64,000 bases of DNA, taken from contig CAWDMC010000003.1 in the NCBI GenBank assembly GCA_963803295.1, positions 214,191 through 278,190 on the forward strand, read 5' to 3'. Positions 44,913 through 54,544 of the stretch are shown here, piece by piece. The stretch's first letter is position 1, and each line of letters opens with the position of its first letter. The position numbers and the translations under genes were made by a program. The notes below the pieces were generated by a model, which ran no database searches, was not told the origin of the DNA, and was given only the letters and a program-made list of their open reading frames with translations. The stretch is from CAWDMC01 sp963803295. GTDB taxonomy: Bacteria; Acidobacteriota; Terriglobia; UBA7540.

Positions 44913-46325
44913 ATGGTCGCAGAAGACACAATTGTGGCTATCGCCACTCCACCCGGAGTTGGCGGCATCGGCGTTGTGCGTCTCTCCGGACCACGTTCGC
45001 TCGAAATCGCCTGTGAATTAATCAGACTTCCCAAGCCGATCGAGACTCAACGGGCGACTCTGGGCGATTTCCTGGATCCAGAATCGGGCCGCGTGTTTGA
45101 CCAGGTCATCGTTACTGCTTTCCGCCAGCCGCACTCGTATACGGCTGAGGACGTGGTCGAGATCGCTTGTCATGGCGCGCCCATTGTTCTCGGTCATTTG
45201 GTCGAGTGCTGTCTCGATCGCGGCGCTCGCATGGCAGAACCCGGCGAGTTCACTATGCGCGCTTTCCTGAACGGCCGTATTGACCTCGCCCAGGCCGAAG
45301 CCGTTCGTGACCTTATCGAGTCGCGCACGTTGTATCAAGCCCGGTTGGCCGCCGAACAGATGGAGGGCTCGTTATCGACCCGGCTACGGCCGCACAAACA
45401 GGACCTCCTCGAATTGATTGCGCGCCTTGAAGCGGGTATCGACTTCGCCGAGGACGACGTTCCGGTATCCGGCTGGGAGGAGATCGGTCAGAGGCTTCGC
45501 GGTATTCGGAACGATCTGGAAGCGTTGGCTGCCGGGTACGCCTACGGACGAGTGGTGCGCGACGGACTGACCCTTGCTATCGTGGGAAGGCCGAACGTAG
45601 GCAAATCGAGCCTGTTCAATCGCCTGCTGAAGCAAGACCGCGCCATTGTAACCGCCACGCCCGGCACCACGCGCGATCTGGTGGCCGAGCACGCAAGCCT
45701 GGGTGGCATCCCTTTACGATTTGTGGATACGGCCGGCGTCCGCGATACGGAAGATGAGGTGGAGTCGCTCGGGGTAAAGAAGAGTTTCGAGGCCATGGCC
45801 GACGCCGATTTGCGCCTCCTGGTGATCGATGCCGCTGAGGGTTTGACTGAGGAAGACAAGCGCTTGGTCAGGAGGCTTGCGCCGCTCGGTGCGCTTGTCA
45901 TAGCCTCAAACAAAAGCGATCTGCCGTCTCATATCAGTGCTGCCGAAGTCGAGCGGCAGCTCGGCGACCACGCCGCCGAGAATCCTGCCGCCCAGATGAC
46001 AGCCGGAGCGACGGTTGTTGCCACCTCGGCCCTAACCGGAGAAGGCTTGGCCGAGCTCTCGCAGGCCATCCTCAATATTGCTGCACCTGCGCGCGTTCGC
46101 GATGCAGGCGGCGAGCTCATCACCAATCTGCGTCATCATAAGCTTCTGAAGACGACGGTCCACTCGCTCGATCGGGCTCGGCATGCCGCTGGGCAGAGGG
46201 TCCATCACGAGATGCTATTGCTTGATCTCTACGATGCGCTTCATTCGCTTGACGCCATCACCGGTGCGACATCGGTGGACGATGTGCTGGGCGTAATCTT
46301 CTCGACTTTTTGCGTAGGGAAGTAG
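44913..46325 (+). CDS. mnmE: tRNA modification GTPase MnmE (TrmE)
   Basis: 470 aa from ATG 44913; the frame is open to 44835 but the family begins 'EDTIVAIATPPGVGGIGVVR'. With MnmG it makes 5-carboxymethylaminomethyl-uridine at tRNA wobble positions. N-terminal folate-binding domain (PHSYTAEDVVEIACHGAPIV, 'EPGEFTMRAFLNGRIDL'), G domain with G1 'GRPNVGKSSLF', G3 'DTAG', G4 'SNKSD', and the C-terminal 'FCVGK' with the essential cysteine. Normal origin-near neighbour of the yidC block. mnmG is not in the window. Confidence 0.96.
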   Translation: MVAEDTIVAIATPPGVGGIGVVRLSGPRSLEIACELIRLPKPIETQRATLGDFLDPESGRVFDQVIVTAFRQPHSYTAEDVVEIACHGAPIVLGHLVECCLDRGARMAEPGEFTMRAFLNGRIDLAQAEAVRDLIESRTLYQARLAAEQMEGSLSTRLRPHKQDLLELIARLEAGIDFAEDDVPVSGWEEIGQRLRGIRNDLEALAAGYAYGRVVRDGLTLAIVGRPNVGKSSLFNRLLKQDRAIVTATPGTTRDLVAEHASLGGIPLRFVDTAGVRDTEDEVESLGVKKSFEAMADADLRLLVIDAAEGLTEEDKRLVRRLAPLGALVIASNKSDLPSHISAAEVERQLGDHAAENPAAQMTAGATVVATSALTGEGLAELSQAILNIAAPARVRDAGGELITNLRHHKLLKTTVHSLDRARHAAGQRVHHEMLLLDLYDALHSLDAITGATSVDDVLGVIFSTFCVGK

Positions 46326-46740
46326 TGTAGGTAAGTGTTCGCAGTCGCGGACCAACGATCCACCGGTCTATTGATGTTTACTCATGATGGTGACGCCGTT
46401 ATTTGGAGACGGGCGTCCCCAGCGCCGAAAAACGCCGGTGGGGACACCGGCGCTACAGAGGCGGTTGTCAAGGGCGGCGGTGCGTTTCTTAGTGGCGGGA
46501 CTCGCTCTTTACGGTAGGATGATCGCGCGAGGCGAGCGCTCGCCGAGCTGTGGTGGTGTTCAACACCACGGGAGCGAAGAAGCCGGAAGGGACACTCCCC
46601 GCGGAAGATACAGCAGAAGCCGTCGGATCTTAATCTCGAAGCGCGGAACATTCTGGGTGGGCCGTAGACCGTCTGGAGACCCGGACGCCCGCGCCCACGG
46701 CGGGGTATAATTGAGTCGCCGCTGAGATTCGGAGGCCTCC
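46326..46740. other. Intergenic region with dispersed repeat and possible promoter
   Basis: 415 bp. It holds the inverted copy of the dispersed repeat (46420-46456). A TATAAT (46706-46711) 30 bp before the next start may be its -10, without a clear -35. An inverted repeat GGTGGTGTT-caa-CACCACGG-like is at about 46550-46570. No gene is supported. Confidence 0.5.
46420..46456. repeat. Dispersed palindromic repeat, inverted copy
   Basis: Begins CAGCGCCGAAAAACGCCGGT and ends ACACCGGCGCTAC. Its reverse complement equals the copy at 11937-11972 apart from one extra T in the T-run. The internal CGCCGGT/ACCGGCG stem is kept. Confidence 0.85.
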
Positions 46741-48019
46741 GTGTCCGTCGCTTTACCCCGTATGATCCCCGTCCGGCAGGGTTTTGCTGAGACGCTGCCG
46801 ATCGACTTCAAATCCTCAATCCAATCACAACTCGATTCAAGGCTCAAGATAGCGCCAGGGAGCCGAATTGCGGTGGCCGTAGGTAGCCGTGGGATCACCA
46901 ATCTGCAGCAGATTGTCACCCTGATACTCAATTGGCTGCGCGAGCATGGGGTACAGCCGTTCGTCGTTCCGGCAATGGGCAGTCACGGCGGCGCCACGCC
47001 GGAAGGACAAGCAGAGATCCTGGCGGGCTATGGCATCAGCGAAGCGACGCTCGGTGTGCCGATACGCGCCTCGATGGACGTGCAGCAGCTGGGTGAGACG
47101 GAAGACGGCGTCAAGGCTTACTTCAGCACGGAAGCGCTTTCGGCGGACGGCATCGTGATAGTCAACCGGGTGAAACCGCACACGGATTTCATGGGACGGA
47201 TCGGCAGCGGCATCCTCAAAATGACTGCGATTGGATTGGGCAAGCACCTCGGCGCCCTCACCGTACATGCCGCGGCCATGCGCTTGGGCTACGAACACGC
47301 GATACGCACCGTAGCGCTCGAACTTTTGGCTCGGGCGCCGATCCTCGCCGGCGTGGCGATCCTCGAAGGACCTAGGCACGATACGGCCAAGGTCGAAGTA
47401 ATCCCCAGGTCGCGAGATCGAGCAGCGCGAGACTCAACTGTTTGCGGAAGCGACAACCCTGATGCCGCGCCTGCCCTTCGACGAGATCGATCTGCTGATT
47501 GTCGACCGCATGGGCAAGAACATCAGCGGCACGGGCATGGATCCGAACATCATCGGCCGCGGCGTGCACGGCTATCCGACGTTGTTTGGTGAGCAGCGCC
47601 AGGCGGCGGGCGGATTGCCCGTCGCGAGGCGGATCTTCGTGGGCGAACTCACCCCGGAAACGCACGGCAACGCCATCGGCATCGGGCTCGCTGACTTTAC
47701 CACTCGTCGCCTGGTGGATTCCATCGATCGCCACGCCACCTCGACCAATGTACTGACCGCGCTCAGCCTGCACCTCGCCAAGATCCCGATGTATTTTGAC
47801 ACGGACCGCGAAGCAGTCGAGCGAGCACTCGTGTCAGCTTGCCTCTTCGACACGGCCACAGCGCGAGTTGTTCGAATTCGTGATACTCTCTCGCTCGAAC
47901 AGGTGGAAGTCTCCGAAGCCTATGCTTCCGAGCTTGGACAAAAGCAGCACCTGACGAAAATCGGCGACGCGGGTCCAATGGCCTTTAATGGGTCGGGCAA
48001 TTTGCTACCGTTGGTGTAG
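46741..48019 (+). CDS. Lactate racemase-domain (DUF2088-like) protein, frameshifted
   Basis: About 425 aa after correction. The first frame starts at GTG 46741, 5 nt after GGAGG, with 'RIAVAVGSRGITNLQQIV', 'VPAMGSHGGATPEGQAEIL', 'VNRVKPHTDFMGRIGSGI' and 'LEGPRHDTAKVEVIP'. The second frame continues with 'REIEQRETQLFAEATTLMP', 'LLIVDRMGKNISGTGMDPN' to 48019. Dropping one C from the CCCC run at about 47402-47405 joins them as 'VEVIPGREIEQRE'. The family includes the nickel-pincer enzyme LarA, but no pincer synthesis genes (larBCE) are near. The substrate may be another 2-hydroxy acid or sugar acid. Confidence 0.8.
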
Positions 48020-48056
48020 GGCCGCCGCCACACGCCACGCATTCCGGGAGGATTTG

Positions 48057-48380
48057 ATGACGAGGGTCGGTTTCTTACTTAAGGTCCGTCAGGACAAGAT
48101 CGAGGAATACAAGAAACATCACCAGAAAGTATGGCCTGAGATGCTCGAAGCCTTGCGGCGCACAGGCTGGCGCAACTACTCGCTATTCATGCGGCCCGAT
48201 GGGCTGTTGTTTGGGTATTTCGAAGCGGATACGAGCTTCGCCGCGTCCCTCGCGGGAATGTCGAAAGAAGAAGTGAATGAGCGCTGGCAAACACTCATGT
48301 CCCCATACTTCGAAGCGCCTCCGGGAAGCCACGCCGACAAAATGATGGTTGAGTTGGAAGAGGTCTTCCACACCGATTAA
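48057..48380 (+). CDS. rhaM: L-rhamnose mutarotase
   Basis: 107 aa from ATG 48057, after GGGAGG with 5-nt spacing. Dimeric ferredoxin-like fold of the RhaM/YiiL family: 'VGFLLKVRQDKIEEYKKHHQ', 'VWPEMLEALRRTGWRNYSLF', 'DGLLFGYFEAD', 'WQTLMSPYFE'. It interconverts alpha and beta anomers of L-rhamnose. It follows the lactate-racemase-domain gene by 37 bp, so both may belong to deoxy-sugar breakdown. Confidence 0.92.
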   Translation: MTRVGFLLKVRQDKIEEYKKHHQKVWPEMLEALRRTGWRNYSLFMRPDGLLFGYFEADTSFAASLAGMSKEEVNERWQTLMSPYFEAPPGSHADKMMVELEEVFHTD

Positions 48381-48419
48381 CAGGCGAGACAAAGCGACTC
48401 ACCAAATGAATGACTGAAG

Positions 48420-49661
48420 TCACAGCCGGCCCGGATTGTGCCACATTTCGACGCCGGGCGCTCCCGACATGTAGGGCTTGCCCAGGATGTCCAGACGGCC
48501 GGTACCCCGGAAGTCAGCGAGTTGAGCCTCATGGGAGCCGTTGCCACCCTCAGCGATCGTGACCTTCTCGAAGTGCCCCTTGCCGTCGCCATATAGGATC
48601 CACAGGTGGGCTCGGGGATAGTCGACGGTGCGGGTCCAATCACACCACTTCGCCATTTCGGCCACGAAGATATCGAGATTCCCGTCGCCGTCGACATCTC
48701 CCAGGTGCAACGAGTGCGCGTGCACGAGATCCTCGCCCAGCAGATCGTGACCGGTCCATGAGCCGCTAGGGTCGCGTTCGTACCATTTTAGGGGACCGCA
48801 GCCGTCGCCATTCGCAAATACCGCCTGTTCTCCCGCACTCCCTCTGACCAGCCGTCCGGCGGCGGCTCTTGAGAACTGTTGCGCCTCGTCGATCACGTGG
48901 ACCGCGAATTTCAAGCCGTCCTCGTGCTTGAACCACCGCCCACCGCCGACGATCTCTTTTTTCCCATCACCGTCGATATCGCCCAACGCCAGGCCCTCCA
49001 TGGCTTCGTTCCCCTGGAAAATGATCCGGCAATCCCACGGCGCAGTTTGCATCCGAGGGCTCCCGGGGATTCGCGCCAAGTAGAGTGCTGCCGCCCCCTG
49101 GTTCCAGAAGATCACTTGCGGACGGCCCTCGCCCAGGACGTCGCCTGCAATCAGGTCGTGATGCTGGGTTTTGCCAGAATGCTTAATGATGCGCCGCGTC
49201 CAAGGCCGCTCATAATGAGGGTACGGATTCTGCCACCACCACACTTCGTTCGAACTGTGATCGCCGCCCGCGACCAGGTCAAGCCGCCCATCCCCATCTA
49301 CGTCCAGCAGCGATCCTCCCGCTTCAATGCTGAGCGGACCGGGATCAATAACATGTTGTTTCCATCCCTGCAACGTGTTCTGCATCCACACTGCGGCGTT
49401 GCCGCGCCCGCGGCTGGTGATGGCAAAATCGACGCGGCCGTCTCCGTCGATATCGCCGACCACGGCTCCCGTTTGCTCCGCTGAAGTTTCGGGTTGCGGC
49501 AGCTCCCCTTTGGCGCTGGAAAGAGGCTTCCAGGGCGGGTTAGCAAATTCTTCACGGCAAGCGTGCTGGTCCCGAGGGCGACCCGCGGCGCTTGCTCGTG
49601 CTAGTTCGCTCGTCACGCATCCGGCGAGGCCACCGGCCAGTAATCTGCGTCGCGTCAGCAT
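48420..49661 (-). CDS. Tat-exported FG-GAP/VCBS repeat protein
   Basis: 413 aa from ATG 49661, six nt after GGGAG; an in-frame ATG 6 nt earlier would be too close. A twin-arginine signal (LTRRRLLAGGLAGCVTSELA) is followed by at least four calcium-binding-loop repeats with DxDGDGxxD: 'VGDIDGDGRVDFAI', 'LDVDGDGRLDLVAG', 'LGDIDGDGKKEIVGG' and 'LGDVDGDGNLDIFVAE'. This is a beta-propeller of the integrin-alpha-like FG-GAP kind. It is convergent with rhaM. A paralogue is at 55688-56905. Ligand unknown. Confidence 0.85.
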   Translation of the reverse strand: MLTRRRLLAGGLAGCVTSELARASAAGRPRDQHACREEFANPPWKPLSSAKGELPQPETSAEQTGAVVGDIDGDGRVDFAITSRGRGNAAVWMQNTLQGWKQHVIDPGPLSIEAGGSLLDVDGDGRLDLVAGGDHSSNEVWWWQNPYPHYERPWTRRIIKHSGKTQHHDLIAGDVLGEGRPQVIFWNQGAAALYLARIPGSPRMQTAPWDCRIIFQGNEAMEGLALGDIDGDGKKEIVGGGRWFKHEDGLKFAVHVIDEAQQFSRAAAGRLVRGSAGEQAVFANGDGCGPLKWYERDPSGSWTGHDLLGEDLVHAHSLHLGDVDGDGNLDIFVAEMAKWCDWTRTVDYPRAHLWILYGDGKGHFEKVTIAEGGNGSHEAQLADFRGTGRLDILGKPYMSGAPGVEMWHNPGRL

Positions 49662-49806
49662 GATCATCTCCCTTCCGAATGGGGTGAGACGCCGCCAAGT
49701 TACCACAAATTCGCGCCTCCGTAACTCACACCCAGCGACGCCGATCTACGATCCGCTCCGGGACAGGCCAGGGGCGGCCGCGAAATCGAGGTAAGATGTT
49801 GATCTC

Positions 49807-52077
49807 ATGAGGTTCCTCGAAGATGCCGATTATCCGCTTGGAGGAGTTCGGCCGTATTCCAAAGGGCGGATGCCTATGGGACTGCGCGAAATGTTGGGCC
49901 TCAACAAGCCACTGGACTCGAAACCCGAGTCCATCTTTCTGCGTCCGCGGAGTCCTGCGTCCACGCCGCCGAACCCATTGACGATCGTTGCCAAAGCGAC
50001 GCCCAGCCGAACGCCCCTCAGCGTTCCGGTCCGCATTACCGGCAAGGACCAGTCTGGCCACAGCTTCAGTCAGCAGACCCATACGCGATGGGTGGAGCAG
50101 AAACGGGTCAGAATCCGTACGGCAGAGGACGTACCCCTAGGAGCCGAGATCGTGCTCGAAAGCATCGAGCTGGGTCGATCCGACTTGGTGAAAGTGGTGT
50201 GGAAAGCCGAGCATACAACGCCTGGCCAGCCCTTCGAGATCGATCTGGAGTTGGTTGAGATCTTCGAATCAGAAGGCGACTGGGCGGCCGATTACGTTCG
50301 GAGTGCCTCCGAAGGCTCGCCCACTCCTGCGACTACCCAAGAAATTCGACTACCCTCGAGCGAGCCTAAGACTCCGGATTCGGATCTGCTACCAGCCGAG
50401 CAGTTGGCGGGAATCGAGCCTCGACCCGCGGTTGTGCCGGTGGAAGACCCCGCGCCCGCTACAACGAATACCCCTTCATCAGTTGAGCCAATGAAATCTG
50501 ATGACTTGGTCGAAGACGGCAATGACCCGATGGCGTTGAAGGCGACCCCTTCGGTGCCTTCCGAGATAAATGCGAACGCGGTGGCTGCAGCGCTTGAGAC
50601 CCGGCCGTCCGCCTTCGCCGAAGCCGAGCCCACGAATCCTGCGCTCGTTGACCCGGCCAACCCAGACGTTCAAGATCGTATAGAAACTTGCCCTGTCGCT
50701 GCGGAAGCTCCGCTGGCGTCCCATTTCGCCGAAGGCGATCTCAAGAGTCCTGCGGTCTCCAGCGCGAGCAATCCCGACGTCCAAGATCTTGGAGCTTGTC
50801 CTGTCACTGCGGAAGCCCCGCTCTCGACGGACTCACCCGAAACCGAAGTGGCAATAGATCCGGCGGAAGCCATCGCGAGAGCAAATGAACTCGCCGCCAA
50901 AGTCGCCAACGAAGTGTCGCGCAGGCTTGATGGCGAGGCTGAGGAGGCTGTTTCTCGCGTTAGCAACAGAATAGACGATCTGGCGCGACAGATGGAAGCA
51001 CGTCTGGAGGAACTTCGCCAGCAAGCCGAAACCAACTTGGCAGGAGTAGCCGAGGAGCTTGCAGCTCAGGCCCAAACTCGCCTCGGACAGCTCCGCAGTG
51101 AAGCCGAGACGCGTCTCACGGGCTTGGTTGAGCAGCAGGAGAATCGGCTCAAGGAAGTGACTGCAGCGGCCCAGAGCCTTCAGCAACCTTCAGGAACGCC
51201 GGCCGGGCAAGCTCTTGCCCAAGTCGAGCGCGGACCCAATGGCAACGGGCAGGACATGCTCGCGACCATTCCACTGGACCTGGCCAAGTTGGCCCAGGAG
51301 ATCGAAGATCGAATCTTGAGGCAACTTGAAGGGCGCGCGGAAAACGCCGTCAAGCAAGTTATCGAGCGGCTGAACGCGTCTCACCTTGTAGCCCGTAATC
51401 TCAGAGAGGAATCCAAAACTCTTCTCGATCGGGCGGTCGCCCCAGAGGGAGAATTGCTCCGTGAAGCCTATCAGCAGGGCAGTTACGCGGGTTCGCAGGA
51501 TCCGCGTCGGCTCGCCCGGGAAACAGAGGATCGTGTAGTGGACGAAATCCGTAATGCCGAACATTCGCTATCACTCTCTTTAACCTCGCTCGACGTCCGT
51601 CTAAAAGGTCTGGCGAAAGCACTAGGTCCGGACCTTCTGGCTGAGAGCGTGGTAAAGGAGAAAGGTCCGGAAGAGGGAGCCTGGCAAGCCCGAGAATGGG
51701 CCATGCATTGCGCCAGGACCATAGCAGCGCAGGCTCCCGGGTTGTGGAACGACCTTCTCGCCGAAATCAAACTCCTTCTTGAGCGGCAAAGGATTCCACA
51801 TGTTTCCTTCGAAATCGTGCCGCCGCGCGGCCTTCTGATTCACAAACCGACGTATCCGGCGATTGACATTTCGGCCGAAATGGATGCTTCCGCTCAGGAA
51901 ATTAACTGCGTCGTCGCCAGAACGGCAAGGCGTGGAGATCCCTCGTCCAGAGCAGAGAAACGTCTGCGGTTCCTTGTGGACGATTCAGGCGAGCTGTACT
52001 TGTGTGAAGGCGACTCAATCCTCAACGTACAAGGCGCCGCTCGCTGGATGCTTGAGCCGCTCATTCGCGAACGTTAA
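49807..52077 (+). CDS. PilZ-like/coiled-coil protein of unknown function
   Basis: 756 aa, no family recognised overall. Residues about 68-150 ('VPVRITGKDQSGHSFSQQTH', 'VPLGAEIVLESIELG', 'DLVKVVWKAEHT') resemble a PilZ domain, though the RxxxR c-di-GMP motif is not clear. A low-complexity linker (about 160-350) contains two 37-residue repeats starting NPDVQD at 285 and 322. A long coiled coil follows (about 355-600), then a conserved-looking globular end (about 620-756: 'REWAMHCARTIAAQAPGLWN', 'EKRLRFLVDDSGELYLCEGD'). No signal peptide or membrane helix. It is 29 bp upstream of a membrane coiled-coil gene. The start is uncertain. Confidence 0.6.
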   Translation: MRFLEDADYPLGGVRPYSKGRMPMGLREMLGLNKPLDSKPESIFLRPRSPASTPPNPLTIVAKATPSRTPLSVPVRITGKDQSGHSFSQQTHTRWVEQKRVRIRTAEDVPLGAEIVLESIELGRSDLVKVVWKAEHTTPGQPFEIDLELVEIFESEGDWAADYVRSASEGSPTPATTQEIRLPSSEPKTPDSDLLPAEQLAGIEPRPAVVPVEDPAPATTNTPSSVEPMKSDDLVEDGNDPMALKATPSVPSEINANAVAAALETRPSAFAEAEPTNPALVDPANPDVQDRIETCPVAAEAPLASHFAEGDLKSPAVSSASNPDVQDLGACPVTAEAPLSTDSPETEVAIDPAEAIARANELAAKVANEVSRRLDGEAEEAVSRVSNRIDDLARQMEARLEELRQQAETNLAGVAEELAAQAQTRLGQLRSEAETRLTGLVEQQENRLKEVTAAAQSLQQPSGTPAGQALAQVERGPNGNGQDMLATIPLDLAKLAQEIEDRILRQLEGRAENAVKQVIERLNASHLVARNLREESKTLLDRAVAPEGELLREAYQQGSYAGSQDPRRLARETEDRVVDEIRNAEHSLSLSLTSLDVRLKGLAKALGPDLLAESVVKEKGPEEGAWQAREWAMHCARTIAAQAPGLWNDLLAEIKLLLERQRIPHVSFEIVPPRGLLIHKPTYPAIDISAEMDASAQEINCVVARTARRGDPSSRAEKRLRFLVDDSGELYLCEGDSILNVQGAARWMLEPLIRER

Positions 52078-52106
52078 GTGCTTTGCCACGCCCTGAGGAA
52101 GTGACC

Positions 52107-53447
52107 ATGAACCACTATGAACGAACCCCGATCGAAAGCAGCTGGAAAAGCGAAGAGCGGATACCGCTCGTGGCCTCGATGGCCTGCCTTGCCGAGGAGG
52201 GCCAAAGAGAATCTGAAAACGTCTGCAGCGACGTACTGCGCTCGTCTGCCAGGGGGTTCGCCGCACCAATGGCAGCTTTCATGACGGACGAGACAGGGAC
52301 TGTGGAGACGCAACCCGGGATCACCAACGGGTCATCGGGCAAGACTGGAATCGAAGCCGGAACGGCGGGCAGCGAGAGGGTCGCCCCGGACGGACTGGGG
52401 CAGGTGCAAACGGCAGTTCAGCTAGAGGTGGGGAAGTTCAAGCGCGAGATCCGAGAGGTATTGGAGGTGTTGCTCGCACAGCTTCACGCCACTTACCAGG
52501 GACTCCAAGGGCCGGCCAGTGATGCCGCGGCTGCGATGTCGGAAGAGATCCGCTACGATGATGCAGCCGAGGAGCACCTCAAAACGCAGGCCGCTGGGGA
52601 CGCGTTGATCGAGACTGACGAGAAAGGCGAGAATTCCACAAAAGAACTCGTGGACGGCGCGGCAAATGAAATCCATGGCCCATCGGACGGTGCCGCACCG
52701 CATCTGACCCAACACCTTCACGACGCTGTCGCCAGTGCCGTGGAAGATGCGCGCCGCCAAATCGCCGCTCTGGCGGCGGAGCAAACGGACAACTTGAAGC
52801 GTCAGCTCGACTCCCGCTCTGAGGCGCATCGCCTCGAGCTGAACCGTATCCGGGAGCAGGCAGCGCAGAGCAATTTCCGCGACTTCAAGGCGCATGCAGA
52901 GGACTTGCTGAGGGAGCAAGGCAAGAGCTTCGAGAAGCGCGTCAAGGACCTGGTTGCCGATCAGCTTGAATGGCTTGAGAGTGCCTTTGATGCACCGGGG
53001 CGCGGCGTGGTGCGCTTTCCAACCCGGTTGGTTGCCTTCCTCATGCTGCTGGCGATGACTCCCGCACTCTTTTGTCTGTACCTCAACCTCCGCCCGGTCA
53101 GACGCCTTCAGCCGGATCCGCCCCCTGACTTCTTCGACTCACGTCCGGCGTGGGGCGCGAAGAGGTTCCAGACCGGCGATGCTTACGATGACTCTCGATG
53201 GCGCCTCACTGATCGGATGGTGGCCCGAGCCTACTGGGAATGGGCAGCCAGGCACCTTGAGAGCAGGTATCCTTTTGGCACCCGACTCCCGGAGAATCCC
53301 CCGTTCGAGATGCAGGTGGAGGGTATCGGATTCCCCGACGGGCTCGACTCTGAGTTTGCCAAAGTCCACTACTGGCAGAAATTGCAGAAGGCCTGGAACG
53401 AGCCCCAGTCCTGGGAAAAAGTATCGGGATGGGATGTGATCCCCTAG
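52107..53447 (+). CDS. Membrane-anchored coiled-coil protein of unknown function
   Basis: 446 aa from ATG 52107, with GAGGAAG 7 nt upstream. The N-terminal half is hydrophilic and helical ('HDAVASAVEDARRQIAALAA', 'EDLLREQGKSFEKRVKDLV'), predicted coiled coil. One transmembrane helix lies at about 313-335 ('LVAFLMLLAMTPALFCLYLN'). The C-terminal ~110 residues ('WRLTDRMVARAYWEWAARHL') should be outside the cytoplasm. It is 29 bp after the PilZ-like coiled-coil gene and probably co-transcribed; matching coiled coils suggest the two products interact. No named family. Confidence 0.6.
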   Translation: MNHYERTPIESSWKSEERIPLVASMACLAEEGQRESENVCSDVLRSSARGFAAPMAAFMTDETGTVETQPGITNGSSGKTGIEAGTAGSERVAPDGLGQVQTAVQLEVGKFKREIREVLEVLLAQLHATYQGLQGPASDAAAAMSEEIRYDDAAEEHLKTQAAGDALIETDEKGENSTKELVDGAANEIHGPSDGAAPHLTQHLHDAVASAVEDARRQIAALAAEQTDNLKRQLDSRSEAHRLELNRIREQAAQSNFRDFKAHAEDLLREQGKSFEKRVKDLVADQLEWLESAFDAPGRGVVRFPTRLVAFLMLLAMTPALFCLYLNLRPVRRLQPDPPPDFFDSRPAWGAKRFQTGDAYDDSRWRLTDRMVARAYWEWAARHLESRYPFGTRLPENPPFEMQVEGIGFPDGLDSEFAKVHYWQKLQKAWNEPQSWEKVSGWDVIP

Positions 53448-53587
53448 CGCCGTCAAGAGAATCCGCGAAGCCCGTGGAGCCGGTACAATCTGAGGATTCT
53501 TCTCCCCTATCATCTGCGGATTGACTTTCTCTCGCGCCTGGCCAATAGTATCGGCATTGCCGAGAATTCGTGCTACCGGGAGGAATC

Positions 53588-54544
53588 ATGCGGCCGGTCC
53601 GTCTCTCTATCGGAAGCTGGGCTTATTGCTTTGGGCCCTATCAGTCGAATCCAGTTCCTTTTGGCACGGTCATCGAGAAGCTGAGCACGCTTGGCTTCGA
53701 CGGCGTGGAACTAGGGGGATTTCCCCCTCATCCGAACCCTGCGGAGTTCGAAACCAAGGGAAAGCGCGCCGAATTGCGCCGGAAAGTCGCTGGCTGCGGC
53801 CTTGAATTTTCCGGCCTTGCCGCCGACCTGTGGTCGTTCCCCATCATTACCGTCGCCGATCAGTCTGCTTGGACGGCGGCCTTCGAGAAAAACCTCGACT
53901 TTGCCGTGGACCTGGGCTGCCCGAGCATCCGCGTGGATACGGTGAGTCCGCCCGACATTTTCGAACGCGAGAAGCTTGAGCCTGAGCTTGGTTGGGACCG
54001 CGTGGTAAAAACCTTCCGGTCGGCCGCCGCCAAAGCCGCCGATCGCGGCGTCCGCGTGGTGTGGGAGTTCGAGCCGGGATTCGCCTTCAACAAGCCTTCA
54101 GAAATCATCCGCCTGCCTGATGCTGTCGACGATCCGAATTTCACCGTTCTTTATGACACTTGCCACGCGCACATCTGTGCGGCTGTGGGGGCGCGACAAC
54201 CTGGAGAACCTGAGACTCTGGAGGGCGGCGCGCTGGAACTGCTCCGGCGCTTGCGCGGAAAGCTCGGCCACGTCCACCTGATCGACTCCGACGGCACCCT
54301 ACACAACAACGAGACCAGCACCCACGCGCCTTTTGGCCAAGGCGTGCTGGATTTCGACCTGCTGTTTCCGGAGATTCTGCGCTCTGATCTGCCAACTAAC
54401 TGGTGGACTATCGACCTGTGCTTCTGGCCTGATGCCTGGAACGTTACGGCCGATGCTAAGGTCTTTCTCGATCGCATGGCAGAGAAGTACGCGGGCGGCA
54501 AGCAGTCAGGAGTCAGGAGTCACGAGTCAGAGAGGTCCTCATGA
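53588..54544 (+). CDS. Sugar phosphate isomerase/epimerase (xylose isomerase-like TIM barrel)
   Basis: 318 aa from ATG 53588, directly after GGGAGGAATC. AP-endonuclease-2-like TIM barrel: 'LSTLGFDGVELGGFPPHPNP', metal-binding 'VVWEFEPGFAFNKPSEII', 'VLYDTCHAHICAAVG', and 'GHVHLIDSDGTLH'. It probably isomerises or epimerises a sugar or inositol derivative. Its last codons run over short GTCAGGAGTCA-like direct repeats (54508-54535), giving a variable tail. The stop overlaps the next ATG (ATGA), so it is coupled to the oxidoreductase. Confidence 0.87.
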   Translation: MRPVRLSIGSWAYCFGPYQSNPVPFGTVIEKLSTLGFDGVELGGFPPHPNPAEFETKGKRAELRRKVAGCGLEFSGLAADLWSFPIITVADQSAWTAAFEKNLDFAVDLGCPSIRVDTVSPPDIFEREKLEPELGWDRVVKTFRSAAAKAADRGVRVVWEFEPGFAFNKPSEIIRLPDAVDDPNFTVLYDTCHAHICAAVGARQPGEPETLEGGALELLRRLRGKLGHVHLIDSDGTLHNNETSTHAPFGQGVLDFDLLFPEILRSDLPTNWWTIDLCFWPDAWNVTADAKVFLDRMAEKYAGGKQSGVRSHESERSS

